A stretch of 64,000 bases of DNA, from the NCBI GenBank assembly GCA_965206025.1, contig CBDBIU010000005.1:2108001-2172000 (forward strand), written 5' to 3'. Made by a program: the position numbers and the translations under genes. The stretch is from G963668345 sp965206025. Lineage in GTDB: Bacteria > Acidobacteriota > Terriglobia > Bryobacterales > UBA6623. Below, in pieces: positions 35,485 to 43,604 of this stretch (position 1 is the first letter of the stretch; every line of letters begins with the position of its first letter). The notes beneath the pieces are model-generated. The model ran no database searches and was not told the origin of the DNA. It saw only the letters and a list, made by a program, of their open reading frames with translations.

Positions 35485-36783
35485 GGCTCTTCCGGGTTTT
35501 AAGTGGGCGAAGGAGCCAGATCGAGTTTCCCACAGTGGAAGTAGATGGCGTTGATGAAGTTCTGTTGATTGCGGAAACCGCGCGCCGTGGCCTTGACCCA
35601 TTGAATCCTTGAGTTCAACCCCTCGCTGACCGCGTTCGTAATGCGGTGTTTCAGATACGTGAGTATGTTTTCGAGGCGAGCCGTCAACATCCGCGCTACG
35701 GTGACCATCGGCGTCAGCCGGCTGCGACTCGCCCAGCCGCGCCATTGCTCGAAGAAAGCTCGCGCCGCCGATTCGCGACGATAGTCGAACAGCCGCATCG
35801 CCGTTTCCTTCAACGCCCACGCCCGCGCCGTTTTCAAGTCGCTTTCGCGCAGCGCGCGGAACTCGCGCCAGGCGTCCTCGGAAAAGTTCGCCGGATGCCG
35901 CAGCCAAGCGTACTTCGTGCCTGTCAAACGTTCGTCGCCGAGGGCCAGTAAACGCTTGTTCTCCGCCCGCCGCACTTGGTCCACCGCCTTCGCCAGATGC
36001 GCCGCGATGTGATATTTGTCGTAAACGATCTTTTTCTCCGATTCGTCGAGATGCTCCCGGGTCGAGGCGACGTAAGGATCCCACATGTCCATCGCGACGG
36101 CCTCGACTCGGGCGAGTTGCTCTGCGCTCAACGTCTTCCAAAAGCCGTCCAGGCTGGCCTGGCGGCGTCCCTCGGCGACGAACAACACGCGCGAGCGGTT
36201 GAGATCGTTGACGACGGTGAGATAGCGATGGCGCTTGCGGAAGCTCTTCTCGTCGACGCCCAGGTAGGGAATCGGCTCTGCCGCGCGACGTTCGAGCCCA
36301 CGTTGCACGGCGCGTTCCAGGATGCCGTGAATCTCGTCCCAGCTCAGCGCCAGCAACTCGGCGATGCCTTGCTGGCTGGCTTCCTTCAGCCACGAGATCG
36401 CGAGAGCTTCAAACAGCGCGGTGAAGCGGCTGGAAGCCTCGGCCCAGGGCAGTCGCACGACGCGCGGCCCGTGCTCGGAGCAGTCGCTGCGCGGCGGCCG
36501 GGCGTGCAGGATCGTGCGGTACTGACAGGTGTCGAGGTGACGCCAGCGGCGTTCGGGCTGATGATCGTGGAGTGCGCACACGGCGCTGCATTGGCGGCAC
36601 GGCCAGCGGACTTGCTCGTCGTGTTCGAGGAAGATGTGGACTTCGCCGTCGGCTCGGCGCAGCTCCACTCGCGCGACTTTCCAGGGACTTTCGATGCCCA
36701 GAATCTGGCGGTATAGCTCGCGGTCTTGCATCCCGCGAGACTACCACCGAGCCACACTCGCCCACTAGAAACCCGGAAGAACC
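35485..36783 (-). mobile_element. ISL3-family insertion sequence, 1299 bp
   Basis: The element has inverted ends GGCTCTTCCGGGTTTTAAGT (left) and, reversed at the right, GGTTCTTCCGGGTTTCTAGT. It is flanked by a perfect 8-bp direct repeat CTTTATCT at 35477-35484 and 36784-36791. Size, ends and 8-bp duplication fit ISL3. The undamaged duplication and intact transposase indicate a recent insertion. A solo end at 20490 shows earlier activity of a relative. Confidence 0.95.
35499..36731 (-). CDS. ISL3-family (IS204/IS1165-type) transposase
   Basis: The 410-residue protein carries an N-terminal zinc-ribbon-like region (CRQCSAVCALHDHQ, RSDCSEHG), a helix-turn-helix (SWLKEASQQGIAELLALSWD) and the DDE core. 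The visible catalytic candidates are the aspartate in YLGVDEKSF, the aspartate in AVAMDMWDPYV and the glutamate in ITNAVSEGLNSRIQWVK. NAVSEGLNS and ARGFRNQQNF are family signatures. The frame is complete and lies antisense to the gene it interrupts. Confidence 0.95.
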   Translation of the reverse strand: MQDRELYRQILGIESPWKVARVELRRADGEVHIFLEHDEQVRWPCRQCSAVCALHDHQPERRWRHLDTCQYRTILHARPPRSDCSEHGPRVVRLPWAEASSRFTALFEALAISWLKEASQQGIAELLALSWDEIHGILERAVQRGLERRAAEPIPYLGVDEKSFRKRHRYLTVVNDLNRSRVLFVAEGRRQASLDGFWKTLSAEQLARVEAVAMDMWDPYVASTREHLDESEKKIVYDKYHIAAHLAKAVDQVRRAENKRLLALGDERLTGTKYAWLRHPANFSEDAWREFRALRESDLKTARAWALKETAMRLFDYRRESAARAFFEQWRGWASRSRLTPMVTVARMLTARLENILTYLKHRITNAVSEGLNSRIQWVKATARGFRNQQNFINAIYFHCGKLDLAPSPT

Positions 36784-36791
36784 CTTTATCT

Positions 36792-38329
36792 TTAAGGTCG
36801 CGATGGTGCGCCAGGACGCCCACGCGATCTCTTTTCAGGTCAAGATGGCTCTGGCTGGACTCTTCCTTTTCGTTTGTGCCAAGGCAGCAAGAGATCGACG
36901 GGCGGTGGCGTTGTTTCAGGCGTGGTCGCTGCTTGCAGGAGCTTACATTACGGCGGAAACGTTGCCGGTTTTAGGCGGCCACTTCAAGGACCGTCTAACA
37001 CTCCGGCACGCCGAGAGCGTTGCGCGACGGTTGTGGAACTGGCCTAGGACGGTTGAGAATCTGCAACGGCGGTCCGAGGCCAATTTGCGTCCAAATCGTC
37101 TGGACGGACGCTTTCGTCGTGAAGTCAAGGACGGCACGGTCGAATCAGTTCCCTGGGATGTAACAGATGTTATAGCCAATGGTTGGGAATGGCGGCCTCG
37201 GCCCATATTTCAAACCTACGCGGCTTATACGCCGGGTCTTGACCGGCTCAACGCCGACCACATTCGAGGTGATAGGGCGGCCGACTTCGCCGTGCTACGG
37301 TGGCAAGCCATTGACGAGCGCCATCCTTTCTTTGTGGATCCCGGCTCCTACCGTGCGCTCCTAGACCGCTACGATGTGGCGCTTAACGGCATGCACGTTC
37401 TACTGATGGAACGTCGATCGAAACCTCGTTACGGTGAGCTTCGACCCTTGGGTTCAACAACGGCGCGCTGGGGTGAGGAAATTGCCGTGCCGCGGCAGGA
37501 GTCCGTCGTCGTCATGGAGGCTCATGCGCAAACAAGCCTGCTCGGAGACTTGAAGCGTTTGCTATTCCGTGTGCATCCTGTTGAGGTTGAAGTGAGCTAC
37601 AGATCCGGTGAAATCATGCGCTGGAGGGTCGTTCGGCCTAATCTCGCGAACGGGGTCATCATTGATCCTTTACCCGTCAACCTTCAGGAATTGGTTTCGT
37701 TTCTTCAGCTGGGTCCCGCGGGTGTGGGTCGTGCTAAGTCCGTTCGTTTTGAAGCCGCGGTCCCCAGCGAGTTCAAACCCACTTTCCAGGTTCGCTGGTA
37801 CGGCTTGCCGCTGCGGGAAAAGATCGTCCCCGAGGCTCGCTTTCCACTGCCTTCTCGAGAATCCTTGGTTCCTCTATGGCTTCCCCGAGACGGCCCGCCC
37901 ATCGTATACGGAGGCGAAGTGGGAAGCATGACGCCACAAGCGGTTACCGTCCGGAGTACTTCGATTGATCCCCAAGTTTACTTCGATGTCGGTCCTCGGT
38001 TGGGCAAGTTCGAATCGATCGTCATTCGGGCACGCTTCGAGAAAGCTGACTGGATCTCCCTCTTCTTCGGCAAGCAGGTTAGCGGGCGTGGTTTGAGCCA
38101 TCGGGTTCCTCGGACCCAACGTTGGATGGACGTAGTAATCAACGTTGGGTTGACCTATTATTGGCGAAAAGAGCATGGCGCCGAGCTGCGTTTTGATCCG
38201 TCATCAGAGATGGGAGTCGGCAGTGACGTCGACATCGCGGGTGTGTGGGGCAGCGTCCTCAAACCGGACCCGGCTGCGCCCGGCATGGTTTTCCATCCAG
38301 TGCCGGACGCCGAAGTCGCTGCTGAGTAA
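36792..38329 (+). pseudogene. Large membrane protein, 3' half
   Basis: Continuing the interrupted gene (FKVAMVRQDAHAISFQV), this half has two more membrane segments (MALAGLFLFVCAKAA, AWSLLAGAYITAETLPVLGG) and a soluble region of about 440 residues. That region has repeated beta-rich stretches (FQTYAAYTPGLDRLNADHIR, VMEAHAQTSLLGDLKRLLF, FESIVIRARFEKADWISLF). The soluble part begins after a helical segment and may lie outside the membrane. No family recognised. The half has no start codon of its own near the junction, so it is probably not translated efficiently. Confidence 0.75.
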
Positions 38330-38439
38330 CCGGCTGCGCGACAGGGAACCGTTGCTCACCCCGCGGGCCAAGGCTCGCACATGCCGCCCGGCTACCCAGG
38401 GAGCGGGAAGGGCCGCGGTTCCGCCGCCGCCGTCGACTG

Positions 38440-39093
38440 TTATTCCTTGTCGCGCAAGAAATTGTATACCAGGGCCGCCAGGATGCCGCCCAACGGACAC
38501 GCGAGGCAATAGATCCACAGGCTTGAAATCGCGGTCGGGGCGGTGCTGAACAGGGCCGGGCCCAGCGTGCGAGCGGGATTCAGCGAAGCCCCTGTCAACG
38601 GGCCTCCCATCAAGATGCAGGCTACCAGCGTCAGGCCGATCGCGACCGGCGCCAGGTTCCCGCCCTTGCCGCTGACCGCGGTGTGGAAAATGACGTTGAC
38701 GAGCAGGAACGTGAGCAATACCTCGAGCAGGAATGCCTGCCCGTCGGAGACGCCCGCGGCCGGGACGGTGGCGCCCAGCCCGCTCGCGCTCTCCATGCCG
38801 CTGAGCAATACACACAGCGCGCCCGCACCCAATATCCCGCCGATGACCTGGGCGGCGATATAGCCCGCGGCAGTTCCGAAATTGATCTGCCGGCCGACCA
38901 GGAGCCCGATAGTTACAGCCGGGTTGATATGGGTTCCCGAAATGTAGCCGTAACCGTAGGCGAAACTCAATACGATTAGGCCGTGTGCGAAAGCCACCGC
39001 TACCAGACTGCCGCCGATCGCTGCTGACCCCGGACCAATCAGGACCAGGGAAAACGTTCCAATCAACTCCGCGACGAAAATTCTTGCGCTCAT
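38440..39093 (-). CDS. Aquaporin / MIP-family channel
   Basis: The 217-residue protein has six membrane segments and both NPA boxes: HINPAVTIG (N57-A59) and SLNPARTLG (N172-A174, with the selectivity arginine R175). ISGTHINPA and GGPLTGASLNPA place it in the AqpZ-like group by length. By hand alignment the histidine of AqpZ in helix 5 appears to be an isoleucine, so strict water selectivity is not certain. GAGAGAGG before the ATG at 39093 supports this start over the longer upstream frame. No partner gene indicates a glycerol or metalloid role. Confidence 0.9.
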   Translation of the reverse strand: MSARIFVAELIGTFSLVLIGPGSAAIGGSLVAVAFAHGLIVLSFAYGYGYISGTHINPAVTIGLLVGRQINFGTAAGYIAAQVIGGILGAGALCVLLSGMESASGLGATVPAAGVSDGQAFLLEVLLTFLLVNVIFHTAVSGKGGNLAPVAIGLTLVACILMGGPLTGASLNPARTLGPALFSTAPTAISSLWIYCLACPLGGILAALVYNFLRDKE

Positions 39094-39421
39094 GTTCCTC
39101 TCTCTCCCGTCTGTGTTGGCTGACTCACAAAGTCGCCGGAACGGTGATGCTCCGCTTGCGCGCTCGGCGCGGGCCGTTTGCCCGACGCACCACTCCACGC
39201 CGGCTTTCGCCGACAAACCTAGTGAGCCGCGACTTGCGGGGAAACCGGCTCGAGCTTAGAGACAGTCCCGCGAACCGCGCAGGGCGCTTCGACTGTTCCT
39301 ATATGTAGTGCCGGTGCTCTCTTGTTACCCGCAAGGCCTAACACTCTACCAGATCGGGCGGCGAACGCAAACATCCGCGCGGCTATTTCTGTCTCTCCGG
39401 ACGATGGACAACCAGGCGTGT
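39094..39421. other. Intergenic interval, 328 bp
   Basis: Between the aquaporin start and the end of the ABC ATPase gene, both leftward. It should hold the aquaporin promoter. I see no repeat, gene or clear terminator. Confidence 0.4.
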
Positions 39422-40237
39422 TCAGCCGTCGAGCAAGTGATAGTATCCGTTTCTCTCCACCAATTCGACCGGCATGCCGAACAAGCTCGATAGATGAGCC
39501 GACGCAAGGACATCTTGCTTGCGGCCATCGTGAAGCACCGTGCCGTCTTTCAGCAAAATGACTCGGCTGATTTCCGGGAAGATATCCGCCGGGTCATGAG
39601 TGACGAGAATGACGCTCGTGCCGGACCGCGCAATCTTGCGCAGGATTTCTCGCAGCTCGCGTCTCGCCCTCAGGTCTAGACTCGTAGCGGGCTCGTCGAG
39701 GATTAGGGCCCGCGGATCATGGACTAATCCGCGGGCAAGGAGAACCCGGCGGGCCTCCCCGGAAGACATCTCTGATACGCGGCGCTCGGCGAGATGGGCT
39801 ATTTCCAACCGTTCGAGCGCTCGCTCCACTTTCTCCTCCATATCCGAGGTCACCCGGAGATTCGGCCACAGCTCGGCGCTGCCGAAAAAGCCGGTCAGAA
39901 TCGCTTCCCGGGCGGAAATGTCGCGGTCGCAAACCTTCGTCCAGTCGGGAGAAACGATCCCCAGTTGCGGCCGTAGCGCAAAGATGTTCCAGCGCCGTTT
40001 GCCCAAGACCGTCAGTCGAGAATCATCGGACGTCTCCAGGGGATGGCATTCGCGGGCGATGGTTTTAATCAGCGACGACTTGCCCGAGCCGTTGGGGCCG
40101 AGGACGGCGACGTGCTGCCCGAGGGGGATGGAAAGCGTAATCGAGTCGAGAGCTTTATTCCCATTCCGGAGGACGGTGACGTTGCGAAAATCGAATAGCG
40201 AGAGGGTCTCGTTGGGCGAAACGGAGGCGTCCGTCAT
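39422..40237 (-). CDS. ABC transporter ATP-binding protein
   Basis: The 271-residue ATPase has Walker A (GPNGSGKSSLIKTI), a Q-loop region (RPQLGIVSPDW), the signature SSGEARRVLLARGL, Walker B (ALILDEPATSLD) and the H-loop in VILVTHDPADIFPEIS. It resembles the ModF/YlmA-type single ATPases rather than a classic importer subunit. No permease or binding protein is adjacent, so the partner is unknown. It precedes an exported protein gene on the same strand only after a 171-bp gap. Confidence 0.9.
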   Translation of the reverse strand: MTDASVSPNETLSLFDFRNVTVLRNGNKALDSITLSIPLGQHVAVLGPNGSGKSSLIKTIARECHPLETSDDSRLTVLGKRRWNIFALRPQLGIVSPDWTKVCDRDISAREAILTGFFGSAELWPNLRVTSDMEEKVERALERLEIAHLAERRVSEMSSGEARRVLLARGLVHDPRALILDEPATSLDLRARRELREILRKIARSGTSVILVTHDPADIFPEISRVILLKDGTVLHDGRKQDVLASAHLSSLFGMPVELVERNGYYHLLDG

Positions 40238-40356
40238 GAGATCGTTGGCTGAGGGGACGGGCCGGTCGGCAAGAAAATCAATCCGTTCGGGAACTTGGCA
40301 AGCCGGCGTCCACGGACAGGATCGTCTGGGCTATCCGACCGCCGGCCCCGGTCCTG

Positions 40357-40400
40357 GGAACCGCAAATCGTCATTCCCGGAACCGCAAATCGTCATTCCC
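40357..40400. repeat. 22-bp perfect tandem duplication
   Basis: GGAACCGCAAATCGTCATTC plus two more bases occurs twice in direct succession at 40357-40378 and 40379-40400. It lies between the exported protein gene and the ABC ATPase gene, just past the stop of the former. Confidence 0.8.
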
Positions 40401-40408
40401 CCGAGGTC

Positions 40409-41224
40409 TCAGGGAAGCTCCCCCATCATGCGGGCGGCGTCCGTGAAAAACGTGTCGTCGACCGCCTCGACAACGGCAACATCGCCCATGTTGATGGAGA
40501 CGCCCTCGGCGTTCGTGTGATCGCTGGCCAGTTTGACCCCCTCATAATCGCCGTACTCCCAGTTCCAAGCACCTTCGCTGCCGCTCTGCAGGGTGTACTC
40601 CCAGTAGGTCATGAGGTTCGATTCCGCGGAGACGAAGGCGCGGTACTGGTCGCCGGGAGTCAGTCCGACGTTATTGAAACTAAGCTGGACGACCTCATAT
40701 TTTTTTCCGTCGCGCTCCTTGGGGCCTACATACTCGAGATCGACTCCGTCGTTCAGCCATTTCCAGGGCATCGCCAGCCAATACATGTCGTTGATGAAGG
40801 CACCGTAAGCGTTTTTCAGAGGCTCGGCGGCTGCTTCGTCAGCGAGCTTTTCGCCATCTTCGTACACCGCTCCCTGACGGTCGTTCACGTTGAAGAGCGT
40901 CACCTGCTGCTTGCCCTCTTTGGTCTTGTTCTCGTAGCGATAGCGTCCCGACCATTTGTCCCACAGATGGGAGCGATCGACCCGCATCTCGCCACCGACG
41001 TTGACCTTGAAATCGAAGCGCAGGAATTGCACGGCGTCCCAAGCTCCCGACCCGCCCATAGCTTCCATGACGGAATGGGCGATCTCCACGGCCTTGGGGT
41101 CGCGGCTGTCTTCGGCGGCTAAGGGGCCGAACGCTCCCGTCAACAGCAGAGCGAACGCCGGCAGGCAAGGCGATAGAAGCGACGAGAGCTGAGCAAGACG
41201 GCTGTTTACTTTCTTTCGGATCAT
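40409..41224 (-). CDS. Exported protein of unknown function
   Basis: The 271-residue protein has a signal peptide (PCLPAFALLLTGAFGPLAA). Its mature part is beta-rich and opens with AVEIAHSVMEAMGGSGAWDAV, typical of outer-membrane-lipoprotein-sorting-like or LolA/DUF-type folds: FLRFDFKVNVGGEMRVDRSH, WSGRYRYENKTKEGKQQV and YEVVQLSFNNVGLTPGDQYR. The role is probably periplasmic; substrate unknown. The ATG at 41224 is preceded by GAGGAG. Confidence 0.75.
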   Translation of the reverse strand: MIRKKVNSRLAQLSSLLSPCLPAFALLLTGAFGPLAAEDSRDPKAVEIAHSVMEAMGGSGAWDAVQFLRFDFKVNVGGEMRVDRSHLWDKWSGRYRYENKTKEGKQQVTLFNVNDRQGAVYEDGEKLADEAAAEPLKNAYGAFINDMYWLAMPWKWLNDGVDLEYVGPKERDGKKYEVVQLSFNNVGLTPGDQYRAFVSAESNLMTYWEYTLQSGSEGAWNWEYGDYEGVKLASDHTNAEGVSINMGDVAVVEAVDDTFFTDAARMMGELP

Positions 41225-41275
41225 GTTTTTCTCCTCAATGATTGACGGGCTGGTTTCAAACGGTCGGCACGACCT

Positions 41276-41296
41276 TAACCCTCATTTCTCACCACG
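41276..41296. repeat. Solo family 1 tip
   Basis: TAACCCTCATTTCTCACCAC matches the family 1 terminus with two changes and starts with TA. It lies in the 262-bp gap upstream of the exported protein gene; no second end is visible. Confidence 0.45.
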
Positions 41297-41486
41297 CCCC
41301 CGCGCGCGAAAACGGGTATGAAACAAACGATCGCATAGTATTGCCGGCGTTCACCCTCAAATCGTCGTTCTCGATCGTTAAGGAAATCTACGGTCGGTCG
41401 GGACGAAGGGGGGATGGTGCTTCGAGTGTTGGATCGTAAACAAGGCCATCCCCAGATGGGGCACCCACGAAACGCCAGGCAGGGAG

Positions 41487-42956
41487 CTACTGAATGTAGG
41501 CGAGGCTTTCGAGTGCTTTCAATTGTTGCTCGGTAAGCGATTCCAATTCCTCGGATAGAGACGCAGCTTCCGCCGGATTCTGGGCGAAGTACTGTTCAAT
41601 CAGATGCCTTCGGTACGCCCACAGCTCCTCTCCGACCTTCCTATGGTGTTCATTCTTTGGATCGAACAGGTTCTCGGTGAGGTCGGTCGACGCGGCCAAA
41701 TTGAACACTTGGAACGACCATTTCGAGTTCCTCGTTCGTTTCCAGCGATACAGGGTGGTCCCCACCTTTCGGGTGGCCCAGATGTTCTCGATGCGATCCG
41801 GAACAAAGAACTTCCAGTGGCGAAGGGTTCCGTGCGAGTCCGCCGCCAGCTCCGGGAACGCCGCGATCCCGCGAAGCGCCTCGGACAAATCAATCCCCTG
41901 GAGATCCGCCTCCTTGGTTACATCCAGCCCGGCCAGACCGGCAATAGTGGGATAAACATCAATGGATCGAGTCGTGCTGTTGATTCTCTGCCGCGCCACC
42001 CCGGCCGCTCGCACTATCAAGGGTACATTGATGGTCTCCGGCATTAGATCCGGTGAATGGGTCCACTTGAAGCGGCGGCTCTCGTCATACAACGTCTCTC
42101 CGTGATCCGCAGTGAACACGACCAGACTCTGATCCCTCAACCCATACCGATCAATCTCGCTTAGAACCTCTCCGAACAGCCGGTCCAGAAACTGGATTCG
42201 GGATTGGTAGAGCAGATCCACAACGCCAGCCAACTCTGCGATCTGCTCCGGTGACAACCCCAGCCTGTCGACGGTAGCATCGAATTGGACCTGGAGCGGA
42301 ATGTGGTTCGCAACAAACAGCTCGCAGTATTCTCGGAACTTCTCGGGAGCCATCTTGGGCGCCATATGCGGATGCCGCGCCAAGAATTCAGGCAGGGCTT
42401 CGGTGATGTATGGCCCGTGTGTGACGCTGAACGAGGTCATGACAAAAGCTCGGTGTTCGGGGTTCTCCCGCAGTTTTCGCAACACGGTCTGGAACCTGGG
42501 GTCGGCGGCGCGGAGAATCTTTGCAGTGAGATTCTCCTCATCCACACCTTGGTGATAGTTGAACTCCGGGGCCATCATCACATGCTGGCACCAAAAGTGG
42601 CTCACATACCCTCCTGCGGAGAAGGCCTCGGCTATCAAAAACAGGTCGTCCGACAACCTGCGGGGATGCTTGAACACGCCATGTCTATCGGCCTGGGCGC
42701 CGGAGAAGATCGATGCGAACGCGGTCCCCGATAATCCACTCTCGGTTTGGTGATTTGTAAACACCGCCGATTCCCTGGCAAAGGCGGCCAGGCTCGGAGT
42801 CGACCGCTGCTCGTTGTACGGCTCAAGGTAGTTCTTGTTCACCGTACAGGTTGCGTACAGAAGCACGAGACGGGGCGCGGGGGGAGCATCGATTTGGGGA
42901 GCACAGGTGGCACAAAGGATCGCCAGTCCCGCCAACAAGGGCACGACTCTATTCAT
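41487..42956 (-). CDS. Sulfatase-fold lipoprotein with degenerate active site
   Basis: The 489-residue protein has a lipoprotein-like leader (LLAGLAILCATC) and the alkaline-phosphatase-superfamily sulfatase fold: TPSLAAFARESAVFTNHQ, SGLSGTAFASIFSGAQADRHG, VVFTADHGETLYDE, NVPLIVRAAG, IDVYPTIAGLAGL. DHGE metal-binding residues are present. The first metal-binding Asp of the usual DTLRAD segment reads Cys37-Thr-Val-Asn-Lys-Asn42, and no C/S-x-P-x-R nucleophile motif occurs. So it may be a pseudoenzyme or use a different nucleophile. Its substrate is unknown; no sulfatase-maturation link is required. Confidence 0.8.
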   Translation of the reverse strand: MNRVVPLLAGLAILCATCAPQIDAPPAPRLVLLYATCTVNKNYLEPYNEQRSTPSLAAFARESAVFTNHQTESGLSGTAFASIFSGAQADRHGVFKHPRRLSDDLFLIAEAFSAGGYVSHFWCQHVMMAPEFNYHQGVDEENLTAKILRAADPRFQTVLRKLRENPEHRAFVMTSFSVTHGPYITEALPEFLARHPHMAPKMAPEKFREYCELFVANHIPLQVQFDATVDRLGLSPEQIAELAGVVDLLYQSRIQFLDRLFGEVLSEIDRYGLRDQSLVVFTADHGETLYDESRRFKWTHSPDLMPETINVPLIVRAAGVARQRINSTTRSIDVYPTIAGLAGLDVTKEADLQGIDLSEALRGIAAFPELAADSHGTLRHWKFFVPDRIENIWATRKVGTTLYRWKRTRNSKWSFQVFNLAASTDLTENLFDPKNEHHRKVGEELWAYRRHLIEQYFAQNPAEAASLSEELESLTEQQLKALESLAYIQ

Positions 42957-43338
42957 CTGGGCCGGACTCCTAACGCGGACCGATCAATCGCCATCTGGTA
43001 CTGAAACTAGGATTTCCTTTTTGGCCGTCTTGGCACGGACAGGATAGCCGATCCACGGGCCGCGATGCAACGGTTTTCGCACTCCTGCCGCGTTCGCTAG
43101 TCCTTTCGCTGCCGCTCGGGCCTTCGCCATCGGAGGTAACTCGCGAGCCCTGGAAATCGACCTTCAGAAACCCGCTGAACGATCGCTGAAACGGCTTGTT
43201 TTCTTTTCACCGGATGTTGACATCCATGGCGTCCTGACGGGCTTGAAACCCTATGAATGAAAACGCTGAAGGCCGCTACAAGGCGGGGATGCCGGAATCA
43301 AACTAGGAATGCGAGGTTTACACTCCTGCCGACCGCTA

Positions 43339-43371
43339 GTGAGAAATGCGGGCCTGGCCCGCATTTCTCAC
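43339..43371. repeat. Perfect 16-bp inverted repeat, two family 1 tips head to head
   Basis: GTGAGAAATGCGGGCC, one T, then GGCCCGCATTTCTCAC. The left arm is a right-hand tip without the rest of its element, and the right arm starts the element at 43357. A TA between them is missing. Confidence 0.85.
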
Positions 43372-43537
43372 CACCTGACGGTCGAAGCACGCAATAGGCC
43401 CGCCATTACTGCGTTGCGATTGCTCGCCGTGCTCAACGTACTGTTCAAGTACGCCTCCGCTCGCCGAGCGTCGCGCGCCTTGTACTGAAGGGCCTCTCAC
43501 GCACTTCGTCTCGCCACGTGGTGAGAAAAGCGGGCTA
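43357..43537. mobile_element. Family 1a MITE
   Basis: The 179-bp element reads GCCCGCATTTCTCACCACCT at the left and ends GTGGTGAGAAAAGCGGGC, followed by TA at 43536-43537. Its interior matches the copy at 33919-34116 in reverse orientation. It encodes nothing and lies about 65 bp from the TonB receptor stop. Confidence 0.8.
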
Positions 43538-43604
43538 GACACCAACTCCGCAGCAAGGCATTCTACCGTAGACGGACCCCTTGCGGCAGCGAGATCGGGG
43601 GTTC

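Larger units (their letters stand above)
42957..43604. other. Intergenic interval, 648 bp, with family 1 elements
   Basis: The region between two leftward genes contains two abutting family 1 pieces in its last 270 bp and no gene. The first half (42957-43330) shows a short CACTCCTGCCG motif occurring at 43079 and 43321 and again at 54432, each followed within about 10 bp by CTAG. Confidence 0.5.

Noticed and set aside
36572..36791. Start of the 3' half of the split membrane protein inside the IS
   Set aside because: This part of the frame is antisense to the transposase; the natural protein resumes after the target duplication.
14791..42956. Functional pairing of the SUMF1-type protein with the sulfatase
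   Set aside because: They are 26 kb apart, the sulfatase lacks the Cys/Ser-x-Pro-x-Arg target motif, and most SUMF1-domain proteins are not sulfatase activators.
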